A DNA stretch of 64,000 nt, taken from contig NZ_JNFC01000005.1 of the NCBI RefSeq assembly GCF_000756385.1, positions 27,681 to 91,680 of the forward strand. The letters are read 5' to 3'. Shown in pieces: positions 8,693 to 17,673 of the stretch. Under the pieces are notes generated by a model. The model ran no database searches and was not told where the DNA came from. It saw only the letters and a program-made list of their open reading frames with translations. Origin of the DNA: Sphingopyxis sp. LC363. GTDB lineage: Bacteria > Pseudomonadota > Alphaproteobacteria > Sphingomonadales > Sphingomonadaceae. Numbering within the stretch: the stretch's first letter is position 1; each line of letters opens with the position of its first letter. Made by a program: the position numbers and the translations under genes.

Positions 8693-11600
8693 ATGGCACT
8701 CCGCACGACCTTTTCCGGCCTCGTGACCGCCCTGGTCGCGGCAGCGCTGCTGCCCGCAACCACGGCCGATGCGCAGATGATCAGCAACACCGCTTCGGCG
8801 CAGTGGACGCATGACGGGCGCCCCGGTCAAGCGCTGTCGAACCGCGTCGATGTAACTGTCAGCCCGCAACCGCCCGACCGCCCGACGATTACCACCTATC
8901 GCCTGACGAACGGCGGTGGCACCAAATCGGCACCGATCGCGCCGACGCAATGCAGCCGCGCCGCCGCGCGTAGCGCGACGAGCACGATCAGCCTCGGCGG
9001 CGCCTATGCGGGCATATCGACCGCTCCGGCGTCGCTGCAAAGCACCGACAATTTCCGTGCCGGCGAAGTGCTGGTGGTGGGAATCACGCTCGCATCAGCG
9101 AATAGCGATCCACAGGCGCGCGACATTCTCTCCGTCGCTCTCGAACTCGAAAACGGCGATCGCGAGCAAATCGGCTTGACCGAGACCGCGGCCAACAGCG
9201 GCGAATTCGTCGGCTTCATCAACACGATCGGCGTCCCTCCCGCCGTCGTGCAGGGCGATTGCCGCCTGTCGGTCAATCCCGGCGCCCCGGTGGCGCTACG
9301 CTTCACCGGTTCGGCAAACGCCAGCCTCGTTGGGCTCGCGACGATCAATTTCCTCGTCGACCCGTTCGGCATCGTCTTCGACAGCGGCGACGGCGCGCCC
9401 GTTGCCGGCAGCCGCGTGACGATCGTCGACGCAGCGACCGGCCAGCCGGCACCGGTGTTCGGCGACGACGGCGTCTCGGCCTATCCGTCGAGCGTGGTCA
9501 CGGGCCAGAGCGTCACCGACGCGGGCGGCACCGTCTACGACTTTCCGCCGGGCGACTATCGCTTTCCTTTTGTCACACCCGGCAGCTACCGCCTCATCGT
9601 CGAACCGCCAGCGCCGTTCACCGCGCCTTCGAAGTCAAACGCCGCCGATCTGGCGAGCTTGCGACGCCCCGACGACGGCCAGCCGTTCGAGATCACGCGC
9701 GCAAGCTACGGCGATATATTCACGCTGAGCAGCCCCGCCCCCGTGCGCGTCGATATTCCCGTCGATCAGCCGGGGGTGCCGCTGGTTCTGCGTAAAACGA
9801 CCTCGACACAGGTCGCGGTGCCCGGCGACGTGATCCAGTATCGCATCGAGGTTGCGAACCGCGATGCCCGCCGCAGCACCGGCGCCGTCACGGTGCGGGA
9901 TCTGCTGCCCACCGGCATGCGCCTCCGCGCCAATACGGTGCGCATCGACGGCGTCCGCACCGACGCTCTCGTCCAAGCGAATGGCCGCGAGTTCGCGGTC
10001 ACCCTGCCCGGTATTGCCGCGTCGCGATCGCTGCTTCTCACCTATCTCGCCGAGGTCATTGTGTCGGCGCAGCCCGGCAATGCGCTCAACCGTGCGAGCG
10101 CGACCGACAACCGTGGAACACAAAGCAATATCGCCGAAGCGACGATCGCGATCAAACGCGACCAGCTCGGCGACCGCATGACGATCATCGGCCGCATTAC
10201 CGACGGCGGCTGCAGCGTCGATCCGGGCAAGGCCGACGGCATCGGCGGCGTTCGCGTGATGCTGCAGGACGGTAGCTACACCGTCACCGACGAGGACGGC
10301 CGCTATCATTTCGAGGGCGTGCGCCCCGGCATCCATGTCGTCCAGATCGACCCGTCGACGTTGCCGCTCGATCGCGAAGCGGTCGATTGCGCCCGTTCGA
10401 CGCAGAGCGCCGGCAGCGCCATCTCGCGCTTCGTCAAAGGGCGCGGCGGGTCGCTGAAGCGCGCCGATTTCCGCGCGTTCGCCGCTACGCCCCGCGCCGC
10501 GCCCGACAAGGCGACCATCAAGGCGCCCAAGGTTCTGAGCGATCCCGAAGCCGCCGGTGGGGGCCGCGACTGGCTTGCCGGCCAGGCACCGGGCATCGGC
10601 TGGCTCTTTCCCGAAAGCGACCACAATCCGCGCGCGAAGGCGATCCGCGCCGCGATCAAGCACGCGCCCGGGCAGACGGTGTCGCTTCACGTCAACGGCA
10701 AGCCCGCCGATCCACTGACCTTCGAGGGCGTGAGCAAGTCGGCCGACGGCAGCGTCGCGGTCAGCCTGTGGCGCGGCCTCGAAATCCGCGAAGGCGAAAA
10801 CCGTCTTGTCGCCGAGGTGAAGGACGCGAACGGCGCCACCGTCGAAACGCTCGAACGCACCGTCCATTATTCGATCACCCCGATGCGCGCATCGCTGATC
10901 CGCGAAAAGTCGGCGCTCGTCGCCGATGGCGTGACGCGGCCGGTGATCGCGGTGCGCCTGACCGATCGCGACGGCAAGCCGATCCGCGACGGGCTGACGG
11001 GGGATTTCAGCGTTCCCGCTCCCTATTACCCGGCGGTCGAGGCCGACGCGCAGCAGGCGCGCCAGCTCGCGGGTCTCGAACGCGCGCAGCCGGTGTGGAA
11101 AATCGACGGCGACGACGGCATTGCCTATATCGAACTCGAACCGACGACGGCATCGGGCACGCTCGCGATCGATTTCATCTTCCGCGACGACAAGGTGACG
11201 CGCAAGCAGACGATCGAGGCCTGGCTCGATCCTGGCAATCGTCCGTGGACTGTGGTCGGCTTCGCCGCCGGCACGCTCGGATACAACAGGCTGGACGACC
11301 GGATGGAGCCGGTGGCCGAGACGCTCGACGATCTCAACGCCGATGCGCGTCTCGCCTTGTACGCCAAGGGCCGCGTGCTCGGAAAATGGCTGATGACGCT
11401 CGCATACGACAGCGACAAGGACAAGGACGACGCGCGCTTCGGCGGCGTGATCGACCCGCGCGCCTATTACACCATCTACGCCGACCGCAACGAGACGCGC
11501 TACGACGCCGCCTCGGTCCGCAAGCTCTACCTGCGGCTCGAACGTGCGCAATTCTATGCGATGTTCGGCGATATCGAGACCCGCATTTCCGAACCCGAAC

Positions 11601-13798
11601 TCGCCCGCTACCAGCGCGCGCTCAACGGCGGCAAGGCGGAGTATCGCGGCCGCAACCTCGCCGCGACCGCCTTCGTCGCCGACACCCCCTATCGCTTCCG
11701 CCGAGACGAAATTCAGGGTAACGGCCTGACGGGCCCGTACCAGCTCGGCGCCAAGGACATCTTGCCGAACAGCGAGCGGATTGTCCTCGAAACGCGCGAT
11801 CGGCTGCACAGTGAGCGCATCGTCGAGAGCATCAGCCTATCGCGCCATGTCGATTACGACATCGATTATCTGGCGGGCACGATCCGGTTGCGCGAACCGG
11901 TGCTCAGCCGTTCTTCCGCGCTCGATCCACAATTCATCGTCGCCGAATATGAGGTCGACGGCGTCGGCCAGCGTGTGCTCAATGCGGGCGGCCGCGTCAG
12001 CTACCAGTCGAGCGACGAGACATTGCGCGTCGGCGCGACTTTCATCCACGACGAGGACGGCAACGCCCGCACCGACCTCGGCGGGATCGACGCGCGCTAT
12101 CGCCCGACGATCGAGACCGAGGTGCGCGCCGAACTCGCGGTAAGCGAAGCCAAGGCGGTCAACGGCGGCACGGCCGCCGCCGGCACCGCGAAGGCATGGC
12201 TGATCGAAGCCGAGCATCATAGCAGCAACGCCGACTTTCTCACCTATGTCCGCGAGCGCGAGGCTGGTTTCGGCACCGGCCAGCTCAACAGCGGCGAGAA
12301 CGGGACGCGCAAGTTCGGTTTCGACGCGCGCGTGAAAGCCAGCCGCAACCTGTCGGTGATGGGCAGCGCGTGGCAGGAAGATTATCTCGAAACCAGCGCG
12401 CGACGCCGCGCGGCGCGCGCGCGCGCCGAATATGACAATGGCAACAGCGTCATGCGTGCCGGACTGACCCATGCCGAGGACCGCTTGGCCGATGGCACGC
12501 GTAACCGGTCGGACATCATCCAGCTCGGCGCGACGCAGCGGCTCTTCGCCAAACGGCTCGAACTCGATGCGCAGACCGAATTCGCGCTGGGCGGGAAAGA
12601 TGCGAGTGTTGATTTCCCGACCCGCCATCGCCTCGGCGCGCGTTTTGCGGTGACCCGTGACGTCAATTTCGTCGGCAGCTACGAGATCGCCGACGGCGAT
12701 ACGATCAAGGCGCGCACCGCGCGGCTCGGCTTCGACCTGGCGCCATGGTCGGGCGCGCGATTGCTCGCGACAGCGAACCGGCAGGAGATTGGCGAATATG
12801 GCCCGCGCAGCTTCGCCGCCTATGGCCTGTCGCAATCGCTGAAGCTCAGCGAGCGCGTGTCGGTCGATGTATCGGTCGACAGCAACCGGACGCTCGACGG
12901 CGTCCGCGCGAAGGACGTGCTCAATGTCGATCATCCGGTCGCGTCGGGAGGCTTCCTCGGCGGTAACGGCGCGCTGACCGAAGATTTCGTCGCGATCAGC
13001 ACCGGCGCGACCTATCGCGCCGGCCGCTGGACGCTGACCGGCCGCGCCGAATATCGCGACGGCGAACTCGCCAACCGGTACGGCCTGACGCTCGGCGGTC
13101 TCCGCCAGCTCGGCGAAGGCCGCGCGCTTGGCGCCCTTTTCACCTACGCCAAGGCGAGCGGCAGCGGCGCGACGCCAACGACCGAGGTCATCAACTTCGA
13201 ATTGAGCTGGGCCCACCGCCCCGCTGATTCGCGCGTGTCATGGCTGGGCAAGAGCGAATTCCGTTCGGACAAGGTGCGCGACGCCGTCGCGGGCGAGGCC
13301 AGCCCGATCGGCGGCGGCGCGCTGACCATCGATGGCGACGCGACGAGCCGCCGCGCGCTCAACAGCCTGTCGGTCAACTGGACGCCGATGGGCAACCGCG
13401 AGGTGGGCGGCCGCCGCGGCGGCGACCGGATGTGGTATGAACGCGGCGAATTCGGCTTCTTCTGGGGCACGCGCTATAATTTCGACAAATTCGGCGCCGA
13501 CGACGTCAAGGGCTGGTCGAACCTGCTCGGCGCCGATTTCCGCTTCAACCTCGGTGAGCATATCGACGTCGGGGCATCGGGCACCGTGCGCGTCGGCACC
13601 GGCGGCGACACCGCGAGCTGGGCGGGAGGCCCGACGGTCACGCTGGCGCCGATGAAGAATGCGAATGTGACGTTCGGCTATAATTTCGCGGGGTTTCACG
13701 ACCGCGATTTCGAGGATGCGCGTTATTCGCGCTCGGGCGCCTATGTGACCTTCAAGCTGAAGTTCGACCAGTCGAGTTTTCAGGGGTTGGGCTTGTAA
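8693..13798 (+). CDS. Giant exported outer-membrane beta-barrel protein with Ig/DUF11 domains
   Basis: A 1701-residue protein. Order: signal peptide (1-28); the ISNTASAQW motif shared with its neighbours (30-38); a beta-rich region with a prealbumin/SdrD-like fold (about 224-305); a DUF11 domain (about 362-488); a carboxypeptidase-regulatory/SdrD-B-type module (495-560, GVRVMLQDGSYTVTDEDGRY); two Ig-like modules (655-728 and about 731-848, the second like an invasin Big_1 domain). From about 850 to the end runs an aromatic/glycine-alternating outer-membrane barrel. Residues 1053-1095 hold DYDIDYLAGTIRLREPV and FIVAEYEVDG, resembling repeats in SprA-type secretion proteins. There is no TonB box or plug. 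The reading frame is open from 8465, but the ATG at 8693 starts the signal peptide. It is probably a surface translocon, anchor or adhesin for the upstream DUF11 proteins. Confidence 0.85.
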   Translation: MALRTTFSGLVTALVAAALLPATTADAQMISNTASAQWTHDGRPGQALSNRVDVTVSPQPPDRPTITTYRLTNGGGTKSAPIAPTQCSRAAARSATSTISLGGAYAGISTAPASLQSTDNFRAGEVLVVGITLASANSDPQARDILSVALELENGDREQIGLTETAANSGEFVGFINTIGVPPAVVQGDCRLSVNPGAPVALRFTGSANASLVGLATINFLVDPFGIVFDSGDGAPVAGSRVTIVDAATGQPAPVFGDDGVSAYPSSVVTGQSVTDAGGTVYDFPPGDYRFPFVTPGSYRLIVEPPAPFTAPSKSNAADLASLRRPDDGQPFEITRASYGDIFTLSSPAPVRVDIPVDQPGVPLVLRKTTSTQVAVPGDVIQYRIEVANRDARRSTGAVTVRDLLPTGMRLRANTVRIDGVRTDALVQANGREFAVTLPGIAASRSLLLTYLAEVIVSAQPGNALNRASATDNRGTQSNIAEATIAIKRDQLGDRMTIIGRITDGGCSVDPGKADGIGGVRVMLQDGSYTVTDEDGRYHFEGVRPGIHVVQIDPSTLPLDREAVDCARSTQSAGSAISRFVKGRGGSLKRADFRAFAATPRAAPDKATIKAPKVLSDPEAAGGGRDWLAGQAPGIGWLFPESDHNPRAKAIRAAIKHAPGQTVSLHVNGKPADPLTFEGVSKSADGSVAVSLWRGLEIREGENRLVAEVKDANGATVETLERTVHYSITPMRASLIREKSALVADGVTRPVIAVRLTDRDGKPIRDGLTGDFSVPAPYYPAVEADAQQARQLAGLERAQPVWKIDGDDGIAYIELEPTTASGTLAIDFIFRDDKVTRKQTIEAWLDPGNRPWTVVGFAAGTLGYNRLDDRMEPVAETLDDLNADARLALYAKGRVLGKWLMTLAYDSDKDKDDARFGGVIDPRAYYTIYADRNETRYDAASVRKLYLRLERAQFYAMFGDIETRISEPELARYQRALNGGKAEYRGRNLAATAFVADTPYRFRRDEIQGNGLTGPYQLGAKDILPNSERIVLETRDRLHSERIVESISLSRHVDYDIDYLAGTIRLREPVLSRSSALDPQFIVAEYEVDGVGQRVLNAGGRVSYQSSDETLRVGATFIHDEDGNARTDLGGIDARYRPTIETEVRAELAVSEAKAVNGGTAAAGTAKAWLIEAEHHSSNADFLTYVREREAGFGTGQLNSGENGTRKFGFDARVKASRNLSVMGSAWQEDYLETSARRRAARARAEYDNGNSVMRAGLTHAEDRLADGTRNRSDIIQLGATQRLFAKRLELDAQTEFALGGKDASVDFPTRHRLGARFAVTRDVNFVGSYEIADGDTIKARTARLGFDLAPWSGARLLATANRQEIGEYGPRSFAAYGLSQSLKLSERVSVDVSVDSNRTLDGVRAKDVLNVDHPVASGGFLGGNGALTEDFVAISTGATYRAGRWTLTGRAEYRDGELANRYGLTLGGLRQLGEGRALGALFTYAKASGSGATPTTEVINFELSWAHRPADSRVSWLGKSEFRSDKVRDAVAGEASPIGGGALTIDGDATSRRALNSLSVNWTPMGNREVGGRRGGDRMWYERGEFGFFWGTRYNFDKFGADDVKGWSNLLGADFRFNLGEHIDVGASGTVRVGTGGDTASWAGGPTVTLAPMKNANVTFGYNFAGFHDRDFEDARYSRSGAYVTFKLKFDQSSFQGLGL

Positions 13799-13802
13799 TG
13801 GC

Positions 13803-13939
13803 TAATCCTCCCTGTGGCGAAGCCATGGAGAGGTGACAGCGCGAAGCGCTGACGGAGGGGCAAGGAAGCAACGTTGCTCGCCCCTCCACCACCCTTCGGG
13901 CGGTCCCCCTCCCCACCGCTTCGCGGCAGGGAGGATTAA
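13803..13939. repeat. Palindromic intergenic repeat, copy 1 (about 137 bp)
   Basis: Inverted ends TAATCCTCCCTG...GCGAAGC and GCTTCGCGGCAGGGAGGATTA flank an internal region with further small hairpins (GCGCGAAGCGC; ACCCTTCGGGCGGT). It fills the gap between the convergent giant-protein gene and the E2 gene. Related copies lie at 48338-48476 and 63849-64000. It could act as a bidirectional terminator or RNA stabiliser. Confidence 0.85.
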
Positions 13940-13941
13940 TC

Positions 13942-15243
13942 TCAATCCGCGAACAGCAGGACCGGCGTCTCGATCAATTTCTTGAGCGCCTGCACATAGC
14001 TCGCGGCGTCCCAGCCATCGACGACGCGGTGGTCGCAGCTTATCGACAGGTTCATCAGCTTCGCGCGGCGGATATCGTCGCCGTCGAACACCGGGCGTTC
14101 GACGATCTTGTTCGGGCCGATGATCGCGACCTCGGGCCGGTTGATCACCGGGGTCGTCGCGATGCCGCCGAGCGGGCCGAGCGAGGTCACGGTCAAAGTG
14201 CCGCCGGTTAATTCCTCGACCTTCGCCTTGCCCGTGCGCGCGGCTTCGGCAAGGCGCGCGATCTCGCTCGCAAGCTGCCAGACATTCTTGTCCTGCGCAT
14301 CACGGATCACCGGAACCATCAGCCCCGCGTCGGTCTGCGTCGCCATGCCGAGATGCACCGCGCCGTGGCGCGTGACCACGCCGCCTTCGTCGTCGTAGCG
14401 CGCGTTGATCATCGGAAATTCGGGAATCGTGCGGCAGATCGCGACGATCAGGAAGGGCAGCATCGTCAGCTTGGGACGGCCACCACGGTTGGCGTTGAGG
14501 TCGGCGCGCATCTCTTCGAGCGCGGTAACGTCCATTTCCTCGACATAGGTGAAGTGCGGGATCGCGCGTTTCGACGCCGCCATATTCTCGGCAATCTTGC
14601 GGCGCATGCCGATGACCTTGATCGGCTCGTCGGCGCGCGCACGGCTGGCGCCGGGGGCGTGATAGCCCTGCCCCGCGCTGTAACGCAGGAAGGCATCGAG
14701 ATCGGCGTGACGGACCCGGTCGCCATCGGATTGCACCTGTGACAGATCGATGCCCAGATCCTTGGCGCGCGCGCGGACAGCGGGCGATGCCAGGACAGCC
14801 TTATCTCCCCTCCCGCTTGCGGGAGGGGTCGGGGGAGGGGTTGTTTCAGAAACGGCCGGAGTGGGCTCAACAGGCCCTTCCGCAACCGGGAGCGAAACCG
14901 CCTCAGCATCCGAAACCTCTTCGGCCCCCGGCGTCTCCGAGACAATCTCTTCTTCGATCGGCGTATCGGCAGGGGGCGCTTCAACCTCGCCCTCCCCATC
15001 GCCATCGGTCTCGATCACCGCGAGCGTCGAGCCGATCGGGATCAGGTCGCCGACCTCGCCCGCCAGTTCAACGACGATCCCCGACACGGGCGATTCCATT
15101 TCGACGGTCGCCTTGTCGGTCATCATGTCGGCAAGCTGCGCATCTTCCTCGACGCGTTCGCCTACACGCACGTGCCAAGCGACAATTTCGGCCTCGGCGA
15201 TGCCTTCGCCGATGTCGGGCAGACGGAATGAATAGCGGGCCAT
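13942..15243 (-). CDS. bkdB: Branched-chain 2-oxoacid dehydrogenase E2 (lipoyl acyltransferase)
   Basis: A 433-residue dihydrolipoamide acyltransferase core subunit of the branched-chain 2-oxoacid dehydrogenase complex. The N-terminal lipoyl domain (1-78) has the modified lysine K44 in MTDKATVEM. A Pro/Glu-rich linker follows, then an E3/E1-binding domain (about 150-186, ASPAVRARAKDLGIDLSQV). The catalytic domain ends with DHRVVDGWDAAS (404-415), containing the HxxxDG acyltransferase motif. It is the last gene after E1alpha and E1beta on the same strand; no E3 gene is nearby. A GC-rich palindrome is read in frame in the linker (about 135-149). Confidence 0.93.
   Translation of the reverse strand: MARYSFRLPDIGEGIAEAEIVAWHVRVGERVEEDAQLADMMTDKATVEMESPVSGIVVELAGEVGDLIPIGSTLAVIETDGDGEGEVEAPPADTPIEEEIVSETPGAEEVSDAEAVSLPVAEGPVEPTPAVSETTPPPTPPASGRGDKAVLASPAVRARAKDLGIDLSQVQSDGDRVRHADLDAFLRYSAGQGYHAPGASRARADEPIKVIGMRRKIAENMAASKRAIPHFTYVEEMDVTALEEMRADLNANRGGRPKLTMLPFLIVAICRTIPEFPMINARYDDEGGVVTRHGAVHLGMATQTDAGLMVPVIRDAQDKNVWQLASEIARLAEAARTGKAKVEELTGGTLTVTSLGPLGGIATTPVINRPEVAIIGPNKIVERPVFDGDDIRRAKLMNLSISCDHRVVDGWDAASYVQALKKLIETPVLLFAD
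14805..14840. repeat. GC-rich palindrome inside the E2 linker
   Basis: CTCCCCTCCCGCTTGCGGGAGGGG at 14805-14828, continuing to GGGGGAGGGG at 14840, forms a hairpin typical of intergenic elements in sphingomonads. Here it lies in frame within the E2 gene and encodes PPPTPPASGRGD. The linker is disordered, so the insertion is likely tolerated. Confidence 0.75.
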
Positions 15244-15247
15244 GGCG

Positions 15248-16273
15248 TCAGTCCTTCAAAATCTTGGTCAGCGCGGTCGCGATACGCACCGGGCCGGGGA
15301 AATAGGCCCATTCGAGGCTATGCGGATAAGGCGTGTCGAAGCCGGTGACGCGCTCGACCGGCGCCTCGAGATGATAGAAGCAGCGTTCCTGCACCAGCGC
15401 GGCGAGTTCGGCGCCGAAGCCCGAGGTGCGCGTCGCTTCGTGGATGATCAGGCAGCGGCCGGTCTTTTTCACCGACGCCTCGATCGCTTCGATATCGAGC
15501 GGCAGCAGCGTACGCAGGTCGAGAATCTCGGCGTCGATGCCCATTTCCTCGACGATCGTCTTGGTCACATGCACCATCGTGCCATAGGCGAGGATCGTCA
15601 GCGCCTCGCCGGCGCGAACCGTCGCCGCCTTGCCGAGATCGATGCGGTAATAGCCCTCGGGCACCGCGCTCGCGTCATGCTTCGACCAGGGTTCGACCGG
15701 GCGGTCGTAATAGCCGCTGAACGGGCCGTTATAAATGCGCTTGGGTTCGAGGAAGACGACGGGATCATTATCCTCGATCGCCGCGATCAGCAGACCCTTT
15801 GCATCATAGGGATTCGACGGAATCACCGTCTTCACGCCGCAGATGTGCGTCATGATGCTTTCGGGCGACTGGCTGTGCGTCTGGCCGCCGAAAATACCGC
15901 CGCCGAACGGGGTGCGCACGGTCATCGGACAGATGAAATCGTTCGCCGAACGATAGCGCAGGCGCGCCGCCTCGCTGACCAGCTGGTCGAGCCCGGGATA
16001 GATATAGTCGGCGAACTGGATCTCGGGAACCGGGCGAAGGCCATAGGCGCCCATGCCGACCGCGACCCCGATGATCCCGCACTCGTTGATCGGCGTGTCG
16101 AACACCCGGGTCTTGCCATGCTTTCTCTGGAGGCCCGCGGTGGCGCGGAACACGCCGCCGAAAAAGCCGACATCCTCGCCCATCACGACGGTCGCCGGAT
16201 CGCGTTCGAGCATGACGTCCATGGCGCTGTTGATCGCCTCGATCATGTTCATCGTTTTGGTTTCGGCCATCAT
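15248..16273 (-). CDS. bkdA2: Branched-chain 2-oxoacid dehydrogenase E1 beta subunit
   Basis: A 341-residue E1beta subunit that pairs with E1alpha to decarboxylate branched-chain 2-oxoacids with thiamine diphosphate. Recognisable stretches are MNMIEAINSAMDVMLERDP, VVMGEDVGFFGGVFRAT, PINECGIIGVAVGMGAYG and the C-terminal GRCLIIHEATRTSGFGAEL. Consecutive ATGs at 16273 and 16270 overlap the E1alpha stop codon, so translation is coupled; the frame upstream of them overlaps E1alpha and is discarded. The gap to E2 downstream is only 4 bp. Confidence 0.94.
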   Translation of the reverse strand: MMAETKTMNMIEAINSAMDVMLERDPATVVMGEDVGFFGGVFRATAGLQRKHGKTRVFDTPINECGIIGVAVGMGAYGLRPVPEIQFADYIYPGLDQLVSEAARLRYRSANDFICPMTVRTPFGGGIFGGQTHSQSPESIMTHICGVKTVIPSNPYDAKGLLIAAIEDNDPVVFLEPKRIYNGPFSGYYDRPVEPWSKHDASAVPEGYYRIDLGKAATVRAGEALTILAYGTMVHVTKTIVEEMGIDAEILDLRTLLPLDIEAIEASVKKTGRCLIIHEATRTSGFGAELAALVQERCFYHLEAPVERVTGFDTPYPHSLEWAYFPGPVRIATALTKILKD

Positions 16274-17580
16274 TCGGGCTTCCAATCCGGGCCGAACTTG
16301 GCCTCTTGCTCGGCGAGCATCTGATCGCATTGCTCCTTGAGATGCCAAGGCATCTCCTCGAACACATCCTCGAACATCGTCTCAAACGGCTGGTGCATCC
16401 CGTGCCCCAATATGCCGAGCTTTTCAGATTGTTTCTGCGTCGTCTTGACCAGCTCGTCGAGCTCCTTCGCCTGCGCCGCGTGGCGCTCCTCGTCCCATTC
16501 GCCGAGCGTGATCAGGTGCTGCTTGAGCCGCGCGATCGGGTCGCCGAACGGCCAGGCGGTCGCTTCGTCGGCGGCGCGATAGGCGCTCGGGTCGTCCGAG
16601 GTGCTGTGCCCCTCGCTGCGATAGGTGAAATGCTCGATCAAAGTCGGGCCGTTGTTCGTCCGCGCCCGGTCCGCCGCCCATTGCGTCGCGGCGTAAACCG
16701 CGAGCGGGTCGTTGCCGTCGACGCGCAGCCCGGCGATGCCATATCCGACCGCGCGCGCCGCAAAGGTTGTCCGCTCGCCGCCGGCAAAGCCCGAGAAGCT
16801 CGAGATCGCCCACTGGTTGTTCACGACGTTGAAGATGACCGGTGCGTTGTAGACGGTCGCAAAGGTCAGCGCCGAATGGAAGTCGCCCTCCGCCGACGAG
16901 CCTTCGCCGCACCATACGGTCGCGATACGGCTGTCGCCCTTCGACGCCGAAGCCATCGCCCAGCCCACCGCCTGCGGATATTGCGTCGCGAGATTGCCCG
17001 ACACGCTGAAGAAGCCATGCTCGGGCGCCGAATACATGATCGGCAACTGGCGACCGAGCAGATGATCGCCGCGATTCGAATAGATCTGGTTCATCATCTG
17101 GATCAGCGGATAATCGCGCGTGATCAATATGCCCTGCTGGCGATAGCTCGGGAAAACCATGTCGGTCCGGTCGATCGCCATCGTCGAGGCGACCGAGGTC
17201 GCTTCCTCGCCGGTACACTTCATATAGAAGCTCGTCTTGCCCTGCCGCTGCGCGCGGAACATCCGGTCGTCGAACGCCCGCGTCAGCATCATGTTGCGCA
17301 GCATCGAACGGAGCCGCTCGGGCGAGAGCCGGGGATCCCACTGCCCCTTCGCCTGCCCATCGAAATCGAGCACACGGACAAGACCATAGCAAAGCTCGCG
17401 CATCGCATCGGGCTTGGTCGCTTCGCCGGGGCGCGGGGTCGCTTCGACGGCGGGGACCTCGATATCGCCGAAGTCGGGCGTGTCGCCCGGACGATAGCGC
17501 GGTTCCGGGATATGAAGCGACAGCGGCGGCAAATTGCTCGCCGGACGCCCAACCTCCTTTTGGGGGGTCGTCTCAGGCAT
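16270..17580 (-). CDS. bkdA1: Branched-chain 2-oxoacid dehydrogenase E1 alpha subunit
   Basis: A 436-residue E1alpha subunit, first gene of the bkd operon. The thiamine-diphosphate motif is GEGSSAEGDFHSALTFA followed by FNVVNNQWAISS. TYRSEGHSTSDDPSAYR is the phosphorylation-loop-like region of E1alpha. About 90 N-terminal residues precede the core, a length common in bacterial 2-oxoisovalerate dehydrogenases and longer than pyruvate dehydrogenase E1alpha, which supports the branched-chain assignment. The complex feeds valine, leucine and isoleucine carbon into acyl-CoAs and branched fatty acids. Confidence 0.93.
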   Translation of the reverse strand: MPETTPQKEVGRPASNLPPLSLHIPEPRYRPGDTPDFGDIEVPAVEATPRPGEATKPDAMRELCYGLVRVLDFDGQAKGQWDPRLSPERLRSMLRNMMLTRAFDDRMFRAQRQGKTSFYMKCTGEEATSVASTMAIDRTDMVFPSYRQQGILITRDYPLIQMMNQIYSNRGDHLLGRQLPIMYSAPEHGFFSVSGNLATQYPQAVGWAMASASKGDSRIATVWCGEGSSAEGDFHSALTFATVYNAPVIFNVVNNQWAISSFSGFAGGERTTFAARAVGYGIAGLRVDGNDPLAVYAATQWAADRARTNNGPTLIEHFTYRSEGHSTSDDPSAYRAADEATAWPFGDPIARLKQHLITLGEWDEERHAAQAKELDELVKTTQKQSEKLGILGHGMHQPFETMFEDVFEEMPWHLKEQCDQMLAEQEAKFGPDWKPE

Positions 17581-17673
17581 ATCTTCTTCCCTTCGGGCGC
17601 GAATCGCGCACCTAGTTATATTTCAACGTGGCGACATATTATTACTGTCGTCATACGAATGCAATGCCGGCGG

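Noticed and set aside
9635..11809. 724-aa open frame antisense to the giant protein gene
   Set aside because: Long but low-complexity Arg/Ala/Gly composition and no start signal; it mirrors the codon pattern of the real plus-strand gene.
8693..13798. Giant protein as a TonB-dependent receptor
   Set aside because: No TonB box or plug domain; Ig/DUF11 modules precede the barrel instead.
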